DNA from: JACRLW01 sp050181465
GTDB taxonomy: Bacteria; Planctomycetota; UBA1135; UBA2386
Length of the DNA: 64,000 nt
Direction of reading: 5' to 3'
NCBI GenBank assembly: GCA_050181465.1
Contig: JBFXDD010000013.1
Span: 50,921 to 114,920, forward strand
The stretch's first letter is position 1; each line of letters opens with the position of its first letter. This document shows, one piece after another, positions 19,098 through 28,070 of the stretch. Below the pieces are notes generated by a model that was not told the origin of the DNA, did not search any database, and saw nothing but the letters and a program-made list of their open reading frames with translations. A program made the translations under genes and the position numbers.

Positions 19098-20173
19098 TCG
19101 CTGTCGGCGTAGTCGCGCTTGAGGGTGTAGCGGAGGCGCGCCGCAATTCGCTGGTAGTCCTCACCGCGCCACTTCTCGGCGGCCTGCGCTCCCTTGAAGA
19201 GCGCTTCTGCGGCGATGCCCGGTGCCGACTTCCCGGCTTCGACCCACACGCGCAAATAGGCGAGCAAGGCCCGCTTGTAGGGCTCGACGTCGCTCGACGT
19301 GCCCTTCGCGAACTCGACATCGCCGATGCTGCGCAGCGCCGACGCACGCACCTGCGGCTCCAGGTAGGGCTTGCCGATCAGGTCACGCAGCAGGTTCTCC
19401 GCATCTTCGGTCTTGCCCGACTGCTGATCGATCTCGGCCATCACCAGGCGGCAACGGTTGGCGACGTTCGCGTACTCGCCCGCCTCGCCTGCCAAGGTCG
19501 CGAAGTCGCGGCGCATCTTGCCGGCATCCGCGCTACCGGCGAGCCCCTGCGCCATCAGCCCGTAGTAGCGGGCTTCGAGTTGGAAACCGCGCGGGTAGCC
19601 CTGCGCGCTCGCCGCTTCGTCGTACTTGCGAGCCACGCTCGCGGCGTCGCTCGCCTTGTCGGAGCCCTGGCTGATGTAGTAGTCGAGCTTGGCACGGTAG
19701 AGCATCGGCACGAAGCCGCTGTCTGGGTGCTTCGTGGCAAGTTGTTCGAGCACGGTGAACGCGTCGCTGTAGCTGCCCGCTTCGATCAGCAAGCGCGCCG
19801 CCTCGGCGAAACCGAACTGCGCGAGGAAGGCGTCCTTGGTCGCCTCCGCGGTCTCGACGAACATGCCCGGCACGTTCGGGTCGGTGATCGACGCGTAGGC
19901 GCGCTTGTAGGTGTCCTTGACCTTGGCGACCGAGACCTCCGCGACCAGGTCACGGTCCACGCTCTCGGCGCTGCCCTTGGCGCGATACTCAACCTTGCGG
20001 ATGTCGAAGGCGGTCACGGTGCAGTCGGCAATCACCTTGCCGTCGACCATCTGGATGCGATCCTTCTGGGCCGGAAGGACGGCGGCGAGAGCGCTCATCA
20101 GCACTGCCGGCAGCGCGAAGCGGAGACTGCCGAGGCGGGAGGAGTGCACGGGCTGGGTGCGATCGGAGGTCAT
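19082..20173 (-). CDS. Secreted TPR protein
   Basis: I choose the Met at 20173 because it gives a good signal peptide (LGSLRFALPAVLMSALAAVL, cleaved near PAQ); the 57 codons upstream are compositionally unlike protein. 363 residues. The first 80 mature residues are beta-rich and mention no known fold (MVDGKVIADCTVTAFDIRKV). The rest is TPR-like: FGFAEAARLLIEAGSYSDAF, FTVLEQLATKHPDSGFVPML. The likely place is the periplasm. It overlaps the acyltransferase gene by 16 bases. Confidence 0.78.
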   Translation of the reverse strand: MTSDRTQPVHSSRLGSLRFALPAVLMSALAAVLPAQKDRIQMVDGKVIADCTVTAFDIRKVEYRAKGSAESVDRDLVAEVSVAKVKDTYKRAYASITDPNVPGMFVETAEATKDAFLAQFGFAEAARLLIEAGSYSDAFTVLEQLATKHPDSGFVPMLYRAKLDYYISQGSDKASDAASVARKYDEAASAQGYPRGFQLEARYYGLMAQGLAGSADAGKMRRDFATLAGEAGEYANVANRCRLVMAEIDQQSGKTEDAENLLRDLIGKPYLEPQVRASALRSIGDVEFAKGTSSDVEPYKRALLAYLRVWVEAGKSAPGIAAEALFKGAQAAEKWRGEDYQRIAARLRYTLKRDYADSEWAKK

Positions 20174-20265
20174 GGGCGAGGAACCGCGCGGTCGGCGGCG
20201 AGCCGGGTGGAAGCGGAGGGCACCGGAGCGGGGGCGTCCGGGAGGGGGGCCGAATGATGCCAGTC

Positions 20266-21147
20266 TCAGCCCGGAGTGGCAACGTCGCGGGCCGGCAAGG
20301 GTTCGGTCGCCGGCTGGGACTTCGAGCGACGCCGCTGCTGCCAAGCCAGGGCCGCGTTCTCGCCGGTCCGACGCACGCTGATCAGCTCGCCGACCACCGC
20401 GACGGCGATCTCCTCATGACTCCGCGCGCCGATGCACAGCCCGACGGGGCTGCGGATGAAGCTGAGGAAGTCCTCGTCGATCCCCCCCGCCTCGCGGAGG
20501 TGCCGGAACAGCACGGCCCGCTTGGTCTTCGAGCCGATCATCCCGAGGAACTTCGGGCGGTCGCCTGCCTGCCAGCGCCGGGCGAGGGCGGCGAGCACGC
20601 GGCCGTCTTCCTTGTGGCCACGGGTCACGACAACGACGTAGGTGTTTGCGCGCAGCGGCATCGCGGCGACGGCCTCGTCGTAGTCGCGCGCCACGGCGGC
20701 GGCGGCCTCGGGGAAGCGCTGTGTGGACGCGAATCGCTCGCGATCATCGCAGACGGTCACCCGAAACCCGGCCAGGCTCGCGACCTTGCACAGTGCCGAA
20801 CTCACGTGTCCCCCGCCGAAGATCCACAACGAAGGAGTGGTGATCGGCTCGACGAACACGGTGACTTCGCCCCCGCAGAGCAAACCGGAGTCCGGCGAAT
20901 CGTGCTCGGTCAGTCGGAACTGCAGCGTGCGGGGCTGCTCGGTGCGCAGGACCTCGAGGGCGGTGTCGTAGACCTCCGCTTCCAGGCAGCCGCCGCCCAC
21001 CGTGCCCAGGAAGGTGCCGTCCTCCAGGACGAGCAAGCGCATGGTCTCCCGCCCGGGCGTGGAGCCGCGCGTCGCAACGATGGTGGCGAGCGCCGCGGGA
21101 ATTCCTTCACGTCGCAGTCGGACGACTTCTTCGAAGATGTCGGGCAT
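20266..21147 (-). CDS. XdhC/CoxI family protein
   Basis: The ATG at 21147 starts MPDIFEEVVRLRREG, the typical XdhC N-terminus; 293 residues. Motifs are GTVGGGCLEAEV (XdhC/CoxI domain), WIFGGGHVSSAL (Rossmann-type nucleotide-binding loop) and LGMIGSKTKR with SPVGLCIGARSHEEIAVAV. XdhC proteins insert the sulfurated molybdenum cofactor into xanthine-dehydrogenase-type enzymes. No molybdoenzyme is encoded nearby, so the client must be elsewhere. The last 25 residues are a nonconserved charged tail. Confidence 0.93.
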   Translation of the reverse strand: MPDIFEEVVRLRREGIPAALATIVATRGSTPGRETMRLLVLEDGTFLGTVGGGCLEAEVYDTALEVLRTEQPRTLQFRLTEHDSPDSGLLCGGEVTVFVEPITTPSLWIFGGGHVSSALCKVASLAGFRVTVCDDRERFASTQRFPEAAAAVARDYDEAVAAMPLRANTYVVVVTRGHKEDGRVLAALARRWQAGDRPKFLGMIGSKTKRAVLFRHLREAGGIDEDFLSFIRSPVGLCIGARSHEEIAVAVVGELISVRRTGENAALAWQQRRRSKSQPATEPLPARDVATPG

Positions 21148-21341
21148 GGGTCGGCGGGGGCTCCACAGGATAGCGCACGGCGCCATCGAGCCGCCGAACA
21201 GAGAGCCGCGAGTGACCCGGTCGGTCGGGACGACGGACGATTGCCGGCAGTCGTTGGCCACAGTTCGCCCCGATCCGGATTCCCCCCACCCTCGGCCGAG
21301 TCTCGCAGCCTCGATGACGTTCGTCACGAGGTTTGGTCGCG

Positions 21342-21983
21342 TCACCCCGCAGTCGACTGCATCACTCGCGCGATGCTGCGTTCGTGCAAGCCTCGCAACA
21401 AGACCTGTGCGAGGATCGCTCCGCACAACGCCATCGTCATGTCCATCTGCGCATCCCACGGGTCGCCCTGCATGCCGAGCCACTCGGGCCCGGCCTGCGG
21501 ATAGAAGATCACGACGACCCACATCTCGAGGAGTTCGTAACCCGCCGAGAAGGCGAGACAGCAACCGGTCACGAGCCAGAACAGAGTTCGGCCGCGCGGA
21601 AGCCCGCGGCGGCGAATCAGCCATTCGCGGAGCAAGATTGCCGGCACGAAGCCCTGGAAGAAGTGGCCGATGCGATCGACCGGGTTACGGACGAGGCCGA
21701 ACCACTCCATCAGTGGATCGGGAAAAGGAACCTCAGCGAAGGTGTAGCGACCGCCCAGACACTGGATGAAGAAGAACCAACTCAGGAGGAGATACGCGAG
21801 GTCGGAGAAGCAGAACCAGCGACGACGCACCGCAAACAGGATGAGCACGAGCGAGATCGGCCCGACTTCGAAGAGCCAGACCGGCTTGTCGGCCGCACCG
21901 AAGAAGGACCAAGCCGCAAGCAGGCAGCACGACACCGCCAGCAAGGGGAACAGCCAGGGTCGCTGCGGGAGGCTCGAACTCAT
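21342..21983 (-). CDS. DUF2238 (YjdF-like) inner-membrane protein
   Basis: The ATG at 21983 begins MSSSLPQRPWLFPLLAVSCC; 213 residues with about six hydrophobic helices. Family-typical segments are HFFQGFVPAILLREWL, SAGYELLEMW and DPWDAQMDMTMALCGA, which match the conserved HxxQGF, EL.E and WDxQxDM motifs of DUF2238/YjdF. Function is unknown in the family. It diverges from the kelch-protein gene across a 385-base gap. Confidence 0.9.
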   Translation of the reverse strand: MSSSLPQRPWLFPLLAVSCCLLAAWSFFGAADKPVWLFEVGPISLVLILFAVRRRWFCFSDLAYLLLSWFFFIQCLGGRYTFAEVPFPDPLMEWFGLVRNPVDRIGHFFQGFVPAILLREWLIRRRGLPRGRTLFWLVTGCCLAFSAGYELLEMWVVVIFYPQAGPEWLGMQGDPWDAQMDMTMALCGAILAQVLLRGLHERSIARVMQSTAG

Positions 21984-22368
21984 GGAGCCGCACACGATAG
22001 GCGGCATCGCGCCCGCGGCGATCGCGATGTCGTTTCGCGTGCGTCCCGAGCCGACGAGATCGGGCGTGGCGCTCGGCCGACCACCGTCGAAGTCGACTCT
22101 TCGCAGGTTGACACTCGCTCGTGCCTCGTCGCAGCAGAGCATCGGACGGAACCGCGACAGCGATGACGACCGATGCCAACTGGACATCGTCGTCGGCTCG
22201 CGGAAGCGGACCCGGTCGGACTCGCAGCGGGAGGCTCCCGTTGGCCGGCTGCAGGGCAGACTTCGAAGCACCTCCGCCCGCAGGGATCCCTCACCCCCTC
22301 GAGCGGCGCCGGCGGGGTACACTGGGTGCCGAGGACCTCGCAACCTGCTCGAGCCTTTCGGTCTTTCC
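21984..22368. other. Divergent intergenic region without a gene
   Basis: The frames open here (in both directions) are only upstream extensions of the two flanking genes and show no protein-like pattern. A TACACT hexamer at 22318-22323 could be a -10 element for the kelch gene; I see no clear -35. Nothing else stands out. Confidence 0.5.
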
Positions 22369-24609
22369 ATGCGACACGCACTTGCTCGCCCCTTCGCTGT
22401 GCCGAACCCTCGCGCGATCACGTGCAACCTCGTCGTCGCGTTCTTGGTGAGCACCCTTCAGGTGGGCCCGGCCGTCGCGCAGGATTGGATCTTTCTCGAC
22501 GGCCCGGCCTATCCAGGACAGATGTCGGCGTTCGACTGGACGAGGCAACGGCTGGTCGTGTTGGGGAGTGACGGAGCGACCTGGGAAGTCTCCGAAGACG
22601 AACTGCTGAGTCGCCAGATACTCGGCTCGTCGCCGCCCCCGCGAAGTCGTGGCGCAATGGTCTACGACTTCGTGAACGATCGCACGGTGTTGTTCGGTGG
22701 ATTCGACTCGAGTCGAACCATGTTGAACGACACCTGGTATTGGGACGGCGCGCAGTGGACACAGGATACCTCGCTCGGCCGACCACTAGGTCGCAGCGAC
22801 GCCGCGATGACCTACGACCTGCTCCGCAGCCGAGTCATTCTGTTCGGTGGCCAACAACTCGGTGTCGGCATCTTGGATGACACGTGGGAGCATGACGGGA
22901 GGCAATGGGTGAGTCTCTCTCCTTCGACAGTGATCCCGGCGCCGAACGCGCCGCTGATGACGTACGACATCGTGCGCCGCGTCGCCGTGATGATCACTCA
23001 CGCGGGAATTCAAGGTTCACCAGTGATGACCTGGGAGTGGGATGGAGTCGACTGGACCTTGCGGGCTTCGACAGGGCCGACCTCGAGCGGGAACGAAGGC
23101 ATGAGTTACGACTTCGCGAGGCGACGCGTCGTGCTCGTCGGTGGCGTTGGCGGCGAACAAGTCGTGTGGGAATGGGATGGCAACTCCTGGCAACGGAGCA
23201 CGGTCCCCAACCTGCCGTCGCGACTAGACCCGGCCATCCACTACAACCCGGCGATCGGCGCAATCGAGCTGTTCGGCGGCATCGACTTCCGTGTATCGAA
23301 TGGGACGGTGCTACAAGGCGCCACCAGGTCCGACACCCACGTCTGGGACGGCACGACGCTTTCGCGGCGTCACGGTGATCTGCGGCCAGGCTCACGCCAC
23401 TCGCACGTCCTGGCCCCGGACCCCACCGGCAAGGTGCTGCTGTTCGGCGGGTTCCTGCAACAGGCTGCGGCGAACGATACTTGGACGTGGACCGGTAATC
23501 GCTGGATGGAGCACGCCCCGAGTCTGAGCCCATCGCCACGAAGCAGCGCCGCTGCCATGCTCGATCAGGGTCGATCGGAAACCTTGCTCTTCGGTGGCAG
23601 CGCGAGCGGCGTGTTCACGAACGAACTGTGGGCATGGAACGGCGTCACATGGACCCTGCGCGATGTCGGCACCGGACCAACCGGCCGAATCGAAACCACT
23701 CTCGCGTTCGACTCGGGAAGATTGGTTTCCGTTCTCTTCGGCGGCTTCGGTCGACAGGGAACCGCCACCGTGCCGGTCGGCGATACCTGGGAGTGGAACG
23801 GCAACGCCTGGGCGAATCGCTCCACCGGGATTGCCCCCTCACCGCGCGCGGGTGCGGCCATGGCCTTCGATCCGAGAATCCAACGCACCGTTTTGTTCGG
23901 CGGCCGTACCGGATTCACCGCGCAGCATCAGCTGGCCGACACGTGGGAGTGGGACGGCAATTCGTGGCAGCGAGTTTCGCCGGTGACCCAGCCTCCGGCA
24001 TTGCTGTCGCCGCGCCTGCAATTCGAACAGAACACCAACAGGCTGCTGCTGGTCGGCATCATCGTCTCGACATCGCCGTTCGAGACTCAGGTGTGGGAGT
24101 ACGTCGCAGGCGATTGGGCTCAGCTGCACGCATCCTCGAACGATCAGGTCGGCGGCACGACATCGTTGTCCGGGAATCGAGGTCGGATCGTCTCGTGGAA
24201 GCAGAACGCGCTAGCGGAGTGGACCGCAACACCGGCTGCGTTGGTTCGGACCGGACCGGGTTGTGGTGCGATGGTCACGAGGCTGAATACCCGCGCCCGT
24301 CCACGCTTCGGCGACACCGCCTTCGGCGTCGAGACGACCTCCATTCCTCTGCAGCCTGCGGTGTTCCTGCTCGCGTTCGCCGGCGGTGCGCAGCCCCTGG
24401 GCAACGGCTGCACCCTTCATCTGGGCGGTTCGTTGATTCCAGTGGCTTCTTCGGTGAATCCGTTCGGAATCGCCACTCTGAGACTGCCGCTTCCGGATTC
24501 CCCCAGCCTACGCGGAGTCACGATCCACTCCCAGGCAGTTGCGCTGACCCCGCTCGAACCGCTCGGCATGCGCGTTTCCGACGCGATTGCGTGGACCATC
24601 GGCGACTAG
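22369..24609 (+). CDS. Secreted kelch-repeat protein with planctomycete-type C-terminal module
   Basis: I start at MRHALARPFAVPN (22369), which gives a signal peptide ending near AVAQ; the 201 codons before it in the same frame are antisense to the DUF2238 gene. 746 residues. About ten kelch-like blades are marked by the DTWxWDGxxW pattern (NDTWYWDGAQW, ADTWEWDGNSW and others) and LLFGG strands, forming one or two beta-propellers. The C-terminal 120 residues (from GPGCG) form a beta-rich module similar to those ending two other secreted proteins here. The stop TAG lies in the CTAG end of a hairpin repeat. Confidence 0.88.
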   Translation: MRHALARPFAVPNPRAITCNLVVAFLVSTLQVGPAVAQDWIFLDGPAYPGQMSAFDWTRQRLVVLGSDGATWEVSEDELLSRQILGSSPPPRSRGAMVYDFVNDRTVLFGGFDSSRTMLNDTWYWDGAQWTQDTSLGRPLGRSDAAMTYDLLRSRVILFGGQQLGVGILDDTWEHDGRQWVSLSPSTVIPAPNAPLMTYDIVRRVAVMITHAGIQGSPVMTWEWDGVDWTLRASTGPTSSGNEGMSYDFARRRVVLVGGVGGEQVVWEWDGNSWQRSTVPNLPSRLDPAIHYNPAIGAIELFGGIDFRVSNGTVLQGATRSDTHVWDGTTLSRRHGDLRPGSRHSHVLAPDPTGKVLLFGGFLQQAAANDTWTWTGNRWMEHAPSLSPSPRSSAAAMLDQGRSETLLFGGSASGVFTNELWAWNGVTWTLRDVGTGPTGRIETTLAFDSGRLVSVLFGGFGRQGTATVPVGDTWEWNGNAWANRSTGIAPSPRAGAAMAFDPRIQRTVLFGGRTGFTAQHQLADTWEWDGNSWQRVSPVTQPPALLSPRLQFEQNTNRLLLVGIIVSTSPFETQVWEYVAGDWAQLHASSNDQVGGTTSLSGNRGRIVSWKQNALAEWTATPAALVRTGPGCGAMVTRLNTRARPRFGDTAFGVETTSIPLQPAVFLLAFAGGAQPLGNGCTLHLGGSLIPVASSVNPFGIATLRLPLPDSPSLRGVTIHSQAVALTPLEPLGMRVSDAIAWTIGD

Positions 24610-24684
24610 CCGGGACGTGTCGTGAGCGTCTGCTGCGTTCGCCGCGATTCGATCTCGCGACGACGCTCACGATGGGTCATGGCC
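24606..24684. repeat. Short inverted derivative of the hairpin-repeat family, copy F
   Basis: It starts CTAGCCGGGACGTG. The left arm runs GTGAGCGTCTGCTGCG and the right arm GATCTCGCGACGACGCTCAC, a GTGAGCGTC/GACGCTCAC inverted pair. The same two inner flanks as in copy E are present. It lies between the convergent kelch and small-membrane-protein genes and can form a hairpin. Confidence 0.7.
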
Positions 24685-24698
24685 AGGCGCAACCTTGA

Positions 24699-25118
24699 TC
24701 ACGGCGAGGTGCGCCGGCGACCCATCTCGACCTCGCGAATCGCGATCGGCAGGGTGACGAAGGCGAAGCCAAGCGGAATCAAGATCGCACCGGCCTCCTC
24801 CCCATCGCGATCGCCGGTGAGAGTCAGGCCGATGCCGAGGAAGATTCCGATCCAACCCAATGAGAACAACCAACGGCTGCGTCCCGCGAGAGGATGAGGG
24901 CTGTCCGAGTTGGCTGCGACCGCCGGCCCGGCCTGGCGCCCGGTGAGCTCATCCATCGCGCGCTGCTGCGCCGCCGCATCCAGTCGGCCGTTGCGGAGTT
25001 GCTCCTCCAGGATCCGCAGGCGCTCGCGACGATCCCTGGCCCGGTGACTCACGATCGCCATCACCGAGATGAAGATGAACACCATGAAGGCGAGCGGAAG
25101 CAGTTCTTGTAGGCGCAT
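24699..25118 (-). CDS. Small membrane protein of unknown function
   Basis: 139 residues: an N-terminal transmembrane helix (LLPLAFMVFIFISVMAIV), a charged amphipathic coiled segment (RDRRERLRILEEQLRNGRLD, then AAAQQRAMDELTG), and two further helices (WLFSLGWIGIFLGIGLTL and GAILIPLGFAFVTLPIAI). The single-helix-plus-coil N-terminus recalls the linker-type membrane proteins encoded near ECF sigma operons, but none is adjacent. No family is recognised. Confidence 0.75.
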   Translation of the reverse strand: MRLQELLPLAFMVFIFISVMAIVSHRARDRRERLRILEEQLRNGRLDAAAQQRAMDELTGRQAGPAVAANSDSPHPLAGRSRWLFSLGWIGIFLGIGLTLTGDRDGEEAGAILIPLGFAFVTLPIAIREVEMGRRRTSP

Positions 25119-25195
25119 GGTGGTCGATTGGTTCGCGGGACGGCTCGCGACTGCGGTCGCACGCCCGGATTATTGCCGATGCCGCCGGGATCCGC

Positions 25196-25876
25196 TCACG
25201 GGAGCCCGACCAGGTCGAAGAACTCCGCCACCGCGCCGTCCCACGTCGCATCCGACTGCGCCGCGAGGTCGCAGCGGTCGTTGCGGCGCCAGATGAAGGG
25301 CAGACCGGCGGCGCGAGCCGCTTCCAGGTCCGGCTCCCGATCCCCAACCATGACCGGAGCGGTCGCGGCGAATCGCGTCACTGCGGCGCGCAGCATGCCG
25401 GTCTTGTCCATCCCACCGTCGCTGTCGAGGCAGTACTGAGCGTCGGTCAGGGCGGCGAGCCCCTGGCCGAGGCGGTGGGCATCCATGTAGACCTGGCGGC
25501 AGTTGCTCGCCAAGGCCAGCTTCACGCCAAGCTCGCGTAGCCCAACCAGCAATTGTCGAATCCCCGGGAAGGTGTAGTCGACGCCGCGCTGCAACTCTTC
25601 GACCTCCATCGGCAGGACGACCTTCCGCAGGTCGGGCCAGAGCGAAGCGTGCTCCGTAGGCAAGAACGGCGCCCACACTCCGGCGTCCTTCATCCCGACC
25701 ACCGCGGTGGCTGCGCGGTCGATGGGGAGTTCGATCGCGAGACCTCGCTCCATCGCGAAGCGGTGAAGCCCACGGCGGATCACCGGAGTCCACCACGCGA
25801 AGGCATCGTGAAGTGTGCCGTCGACGTCGAAGACCACCAGATCGCAACGCCCCTTGCCCGCGAGCACGCTCGTCAT
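25196..25876 (-). CDS. HAD-superfamily hydrolase
   Basis: The start at 25876 overlaps the upstream lipoprotein stop by ATGA; 226 residues. Motif I is VVFDVDGTLHD (nucleophile Asp plus general-acid Asp), motif II is LALASN, and motif III/IV includes MDKTGML with VMVGDREPDLEAARAAGL. A helical cap lies between motifs I and II, as in phosphoglycolate-phosphatase-like subfamily I members. The substrate is not identifiable. Confidence 0.9.
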   Translation of the reverse strand: MTSVLAGKGRCDLVVFDVDGTLHDAFAWWTPVIRRGLHRFAMERGLAIELPIDRAATAVVGMKDAGVWAPFLPTEHASLWPDLRKVVLPMEVEELQRGVDYTFPGIRQLLVGLRELGVKLALASNCRQVYMDAHRLGQGLAALTDAQYCLDSDGGMDKTGMLRAAVTRFAATAPVMVGDREPDLEAARAAGLPFIWRRNDRCDLAAQSDATWDGAVAEFFDLVGLP

Positions 25877-26214
25877 TGCAGAGTCAGCTCGATGTGTTGA
25901 ATCCCCGCGTCGTAGGCGGCGTCGCGAATCTCGTTGAGCAGATTGCCGAGTTCCGCGGAGCCGGCCTTCGGTGCGACGACGTTCAGCCACGGCCGGGCCA
26001 GGGCAGCGGAGTCGGCTCGACGACAAGCGACTCGCGCGCGGTAGACGAAGGCCTCCAGAGTCATGCGCTCACCGGCGAGTTCGACGTAGCGATCGGGCAT
26101 GAGTCGGACCTCGAGCGGTGGACCGACCGGACGGTCGGCGCCGGCGACGGGCGGCTCGGAAGCGCAGCCCGCGAGAAAGATCGCGGCCGTGAGGAAGAGC
26201 AAACGCATCGGCAC
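25873..26214 (-). CDS. Small lipoprotein with an ExbD/TolR-like periplasmic domain
   Basis: 113 residues with lipobox LAGC (Cys at residue 17). The mature part shows the secondary-structure order of the ExbD/TolR periplasmic domain: a first strand after PPLEVRLMPDRYVELAG, a helix, a strand WLNVVAPK, a helix LGNLLNEIRDAAYDAGI and a final strand HIELTLQ. ExbD/TolR normally carries a transmembrane helix with a proton-relay Asp; here a lipid anchor replaces it, so it cannot work as a motor stator alone. The fold call is inference from pattern. It is coupled to a HAD hydrolase. Confidence 0.6.
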   Translation of the reverse strand: MPMRLLFLTAAIFLAGCASEPPVAGADRPVGPPLEVRLMPDRYVELAGERMTLEAFVYRARVACRRADSAALARPWLNVVAPKAGSAELGNLLNEIRDAAYDAGIQHIELTLQ

Positions 26215-26269
26215 GGATCATGCCGAAGGCCGGCGGCGCGGGCCACGGCGGATGCGTATCCTCGGGAGC

Positions 26270-27727
26270 ATGAGTGCAACCGGCCCGGTCGTGCGGCATC
26301 CGTTGCCCGAGACGCGATGGCCAGATGCGGCCACGGCTTCGCGATCGCTGCTCTTCTCACCGATCGGAGTCGGTCCGCTGACCCTGCGCACGCGCACCTG
26401 GGTTCCAGCGATGGTGCCCTGGCGCGCGTCGGACGACGGCTTCGTGACCGACGACGTGCTCGATTGGTACCGCCGCTTCGCGCGAGGCATGCCCGGCGCG
26501 ATCGTGGTGGAAGCGACCGGAATCCGCGACATCCCGAGCGGACCACTGCTGCGCATCGGTGACGACCGCTTCGTCCCCGGTCTCCGCCGGCTCGTCGACA
26601 CCGTACGCGAGGCGAGTGAGGGGCGAACCCGCCTGCTCATCCAGATCATCGACTTCCTCGCCGTTCGGCGGCGCCCGGATCCCGCGACGTTCTTCGCCCG
26701 CTACCTGAAGCTGCGCGACGCTCATCGCGAGGCGATGCAAGCCCACGGTCACATGACGACCGATGCAACGGAGACCGAGATCCGTGACGCCATGGCCGGT
26801 CTGTCGCGAGAGTCCCTCGAGCGCATCCTGTCTCCGCGTGAGTTGCGCGACCTGCACTTCGGCTATCGCGAGGAAGTGAACGACGTGCACTTGCCTCAGA
26901 TCGCCGAGCTGCCGCAGGTCTTGCCCCCTCTGTTCGCGGCCGCCGCGGCGCGTGCGGAAGCCGCCGGGTTCGACGGCGTCGAACTGCACTACGCCCATGC
27001 CTACACCATGGCCTCGTTCCTCTCGCGCACGAACGACCGGGCCGATGGTTACGGTGGTTCTCCAACGAGTCGACTGCGCTTACCGCTCGAGGTGCTCACC
27101 GCGGTCCGTGCCGTGATCTCCGATCGGTTTGCGGTGGGCTGCCGAATGCTGGGCGACGAGGTGATCGCCGGCGGTTCGCGAATCGACGATGCGGTGTACT
27201 ACGCGAGAGGACTCGCGCAGGCCGGCATCCATTTCGTCTCCGTCTCCAAGGGCGGCCGCTTCGAAGACGCCAAGCAGCCGCGCATCGGTGCTGCGACCTA
27301 TCCCTATACCGGCATCAGCGGTCACGAGTGCATGCCGACGGTCCGCAGCGACGAGCGCGGACCCTTCGCGCGCAATCTCCACCTCGCAGCGGCGGTCCGC
27401 GGCGCGATCCGCAGCTCGGGACTCACGACACCGGTCATCGGAGCGGGCGGCATCGCATCGTTCGCTCGAGCCGAAGCCGCGATCGCCAACGGCGAGTGCG
27501 ACCTAGTCGCCGCCGCCCGGCAATCGCTTGCCGATCCCGACTGGTGGCTCAAGATGGAGCGAGGCGAGGGCGAAGCGATCCGTCGCTGCAAGTTCACGAA
27601 CTACTGCGAGGGCCTGGACCAGCACCACAAACAGGTGACATGCCAGCTCTGGGATCGCGACTTCCGCGACGGCGAGGTCGTCAAGCGATCGAGTGACGGC
27701 AAACGTCGACTGATCGCGCCCGACTGA
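26270..27727 (+). CDS. NADH:flavin oxidoreductase / old-yellow-enzyme family protein
   Basis: I use the ATG at 26270 (MSATGPVVRHPLPE); an ATG six codons earlier is possible. 485 residues. The FMN TIM-barrel is shown by LFSPIGVGPLTLRTRTWVP, GFDGVELHYAHAYTMASFLS, TNDRADGYGGS, and PVIGAGGIASFARAEAAIANG. The C-terminus has three cysteines (RCKFTNYC and VTC) placed where Fe-S-containing members of the dienoyl-CoA reductase group carry their cluster, but the standard four-Cys spacing is not met. No FAD/NADPH domain follows, so it is a single-domain FMN enzyme. Confidence 0.88.
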   Translation: MSATGPVVRHPLPETRWPDAATASRSLLFSPIGVGPLTLRTRTWVPAMVPWRASDDGFVTDDVLDWYRRFARGMPGAIVVEATGIRDIPSGPLLRIGDDRFVPGLRRLVDTVREASEGRTRLLIQIIDFLAVRRRPDPATFFARYLKLRDAHREAMQAHGHMTTDATETEIRDAMAGLSRESLERILSPRELRDLHFGYREEVNDVHLPQIAELPQVLPPLFAAAAARAEAAGFDGVELHYAHAYTMASFLSRTNDRADGYGGSPTSRLRLPLEVLTAVRAVISDRFAVGCRMLGDEVIAGGSRIDDAVYYARGLAQAGIHFVSVSKGGRFEDAKQPRIGAATYPYTGISGHECMPTVRSDERGPFARNLHLAAAVRGAIRSSGLTTPVIGAGGIASFARAEAAIANGECDLVAAARQSLADPDWWLKMERGEGEAIRRCKFTNYCEGLDQHHKQVTCQLWDRDFRDGEVVKRSSDGKRRLIAPD

Positions 27728-27759
27728 TTGGAGCCACCGGATCGAGACGGGAGCCTCAC

Positions 27760-28053
27760 TCAGGCGCCCAGCGGATCGAACACAGCGATCTCCGGTGCGG
27801 CGGCGACGAGATCGGGCACCGCGGCCAGCAACTCCGCAACATGCGGTGTCTGCATGTGTCGATCGAACGCAGCACGATCGCGCCACTCCTCGATCGTGAT
27901 CAAGAGCAATGGATCCGCTGCACTGCGCGCGACTTCATAACGAAGACAACCGGGCTCGCGCCGCGATGCATCGCGGTTCCTCAGCATGGCTTCGGCGAGT
28001 TTGTCGACGGACTGGGGACTGGACTGCGCGCGAGCGATGACGAACAACGGCAT
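27760..28053 (-). CDS. Antibiotic-biosynthesis-monooxygenase (ABM) domain protein
   Basis: 97 residues, a single dimeric alpha/beta-barrel ABM domain: MPLFVIARAQ at the first strand, REPGCLRYEVARS at the second, LITIEEWRDRAAFDRHMQTP with the conserved E.W and H, and a final AVFDPL strand. Such proteins act as quinol monooxygenases or remain unassigned. The start at 28053 is 17 bases after the acyltransferase stop on the same strand, so the two are probably co-transcribed. Confidence 0.9.
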   Translation of the reverse strand: MPLFVIARAQSSPQSVDKLAEAMLRNRDASRREPGCLRYEVARSAADPLLLITIEEWRDRAAFDRHMQTPHVAELLAAVPDLVAAAPEIAVFDPLGA

Positions 28054-28070
28054 GCGCACATCGTCGTCGA

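Noticed and set aside
21766..22368. Extended N-terminus of the kelch-protein frame
   Set aside because: It overlaps the DUF2238 gene antisense and would bury the signal peptide.
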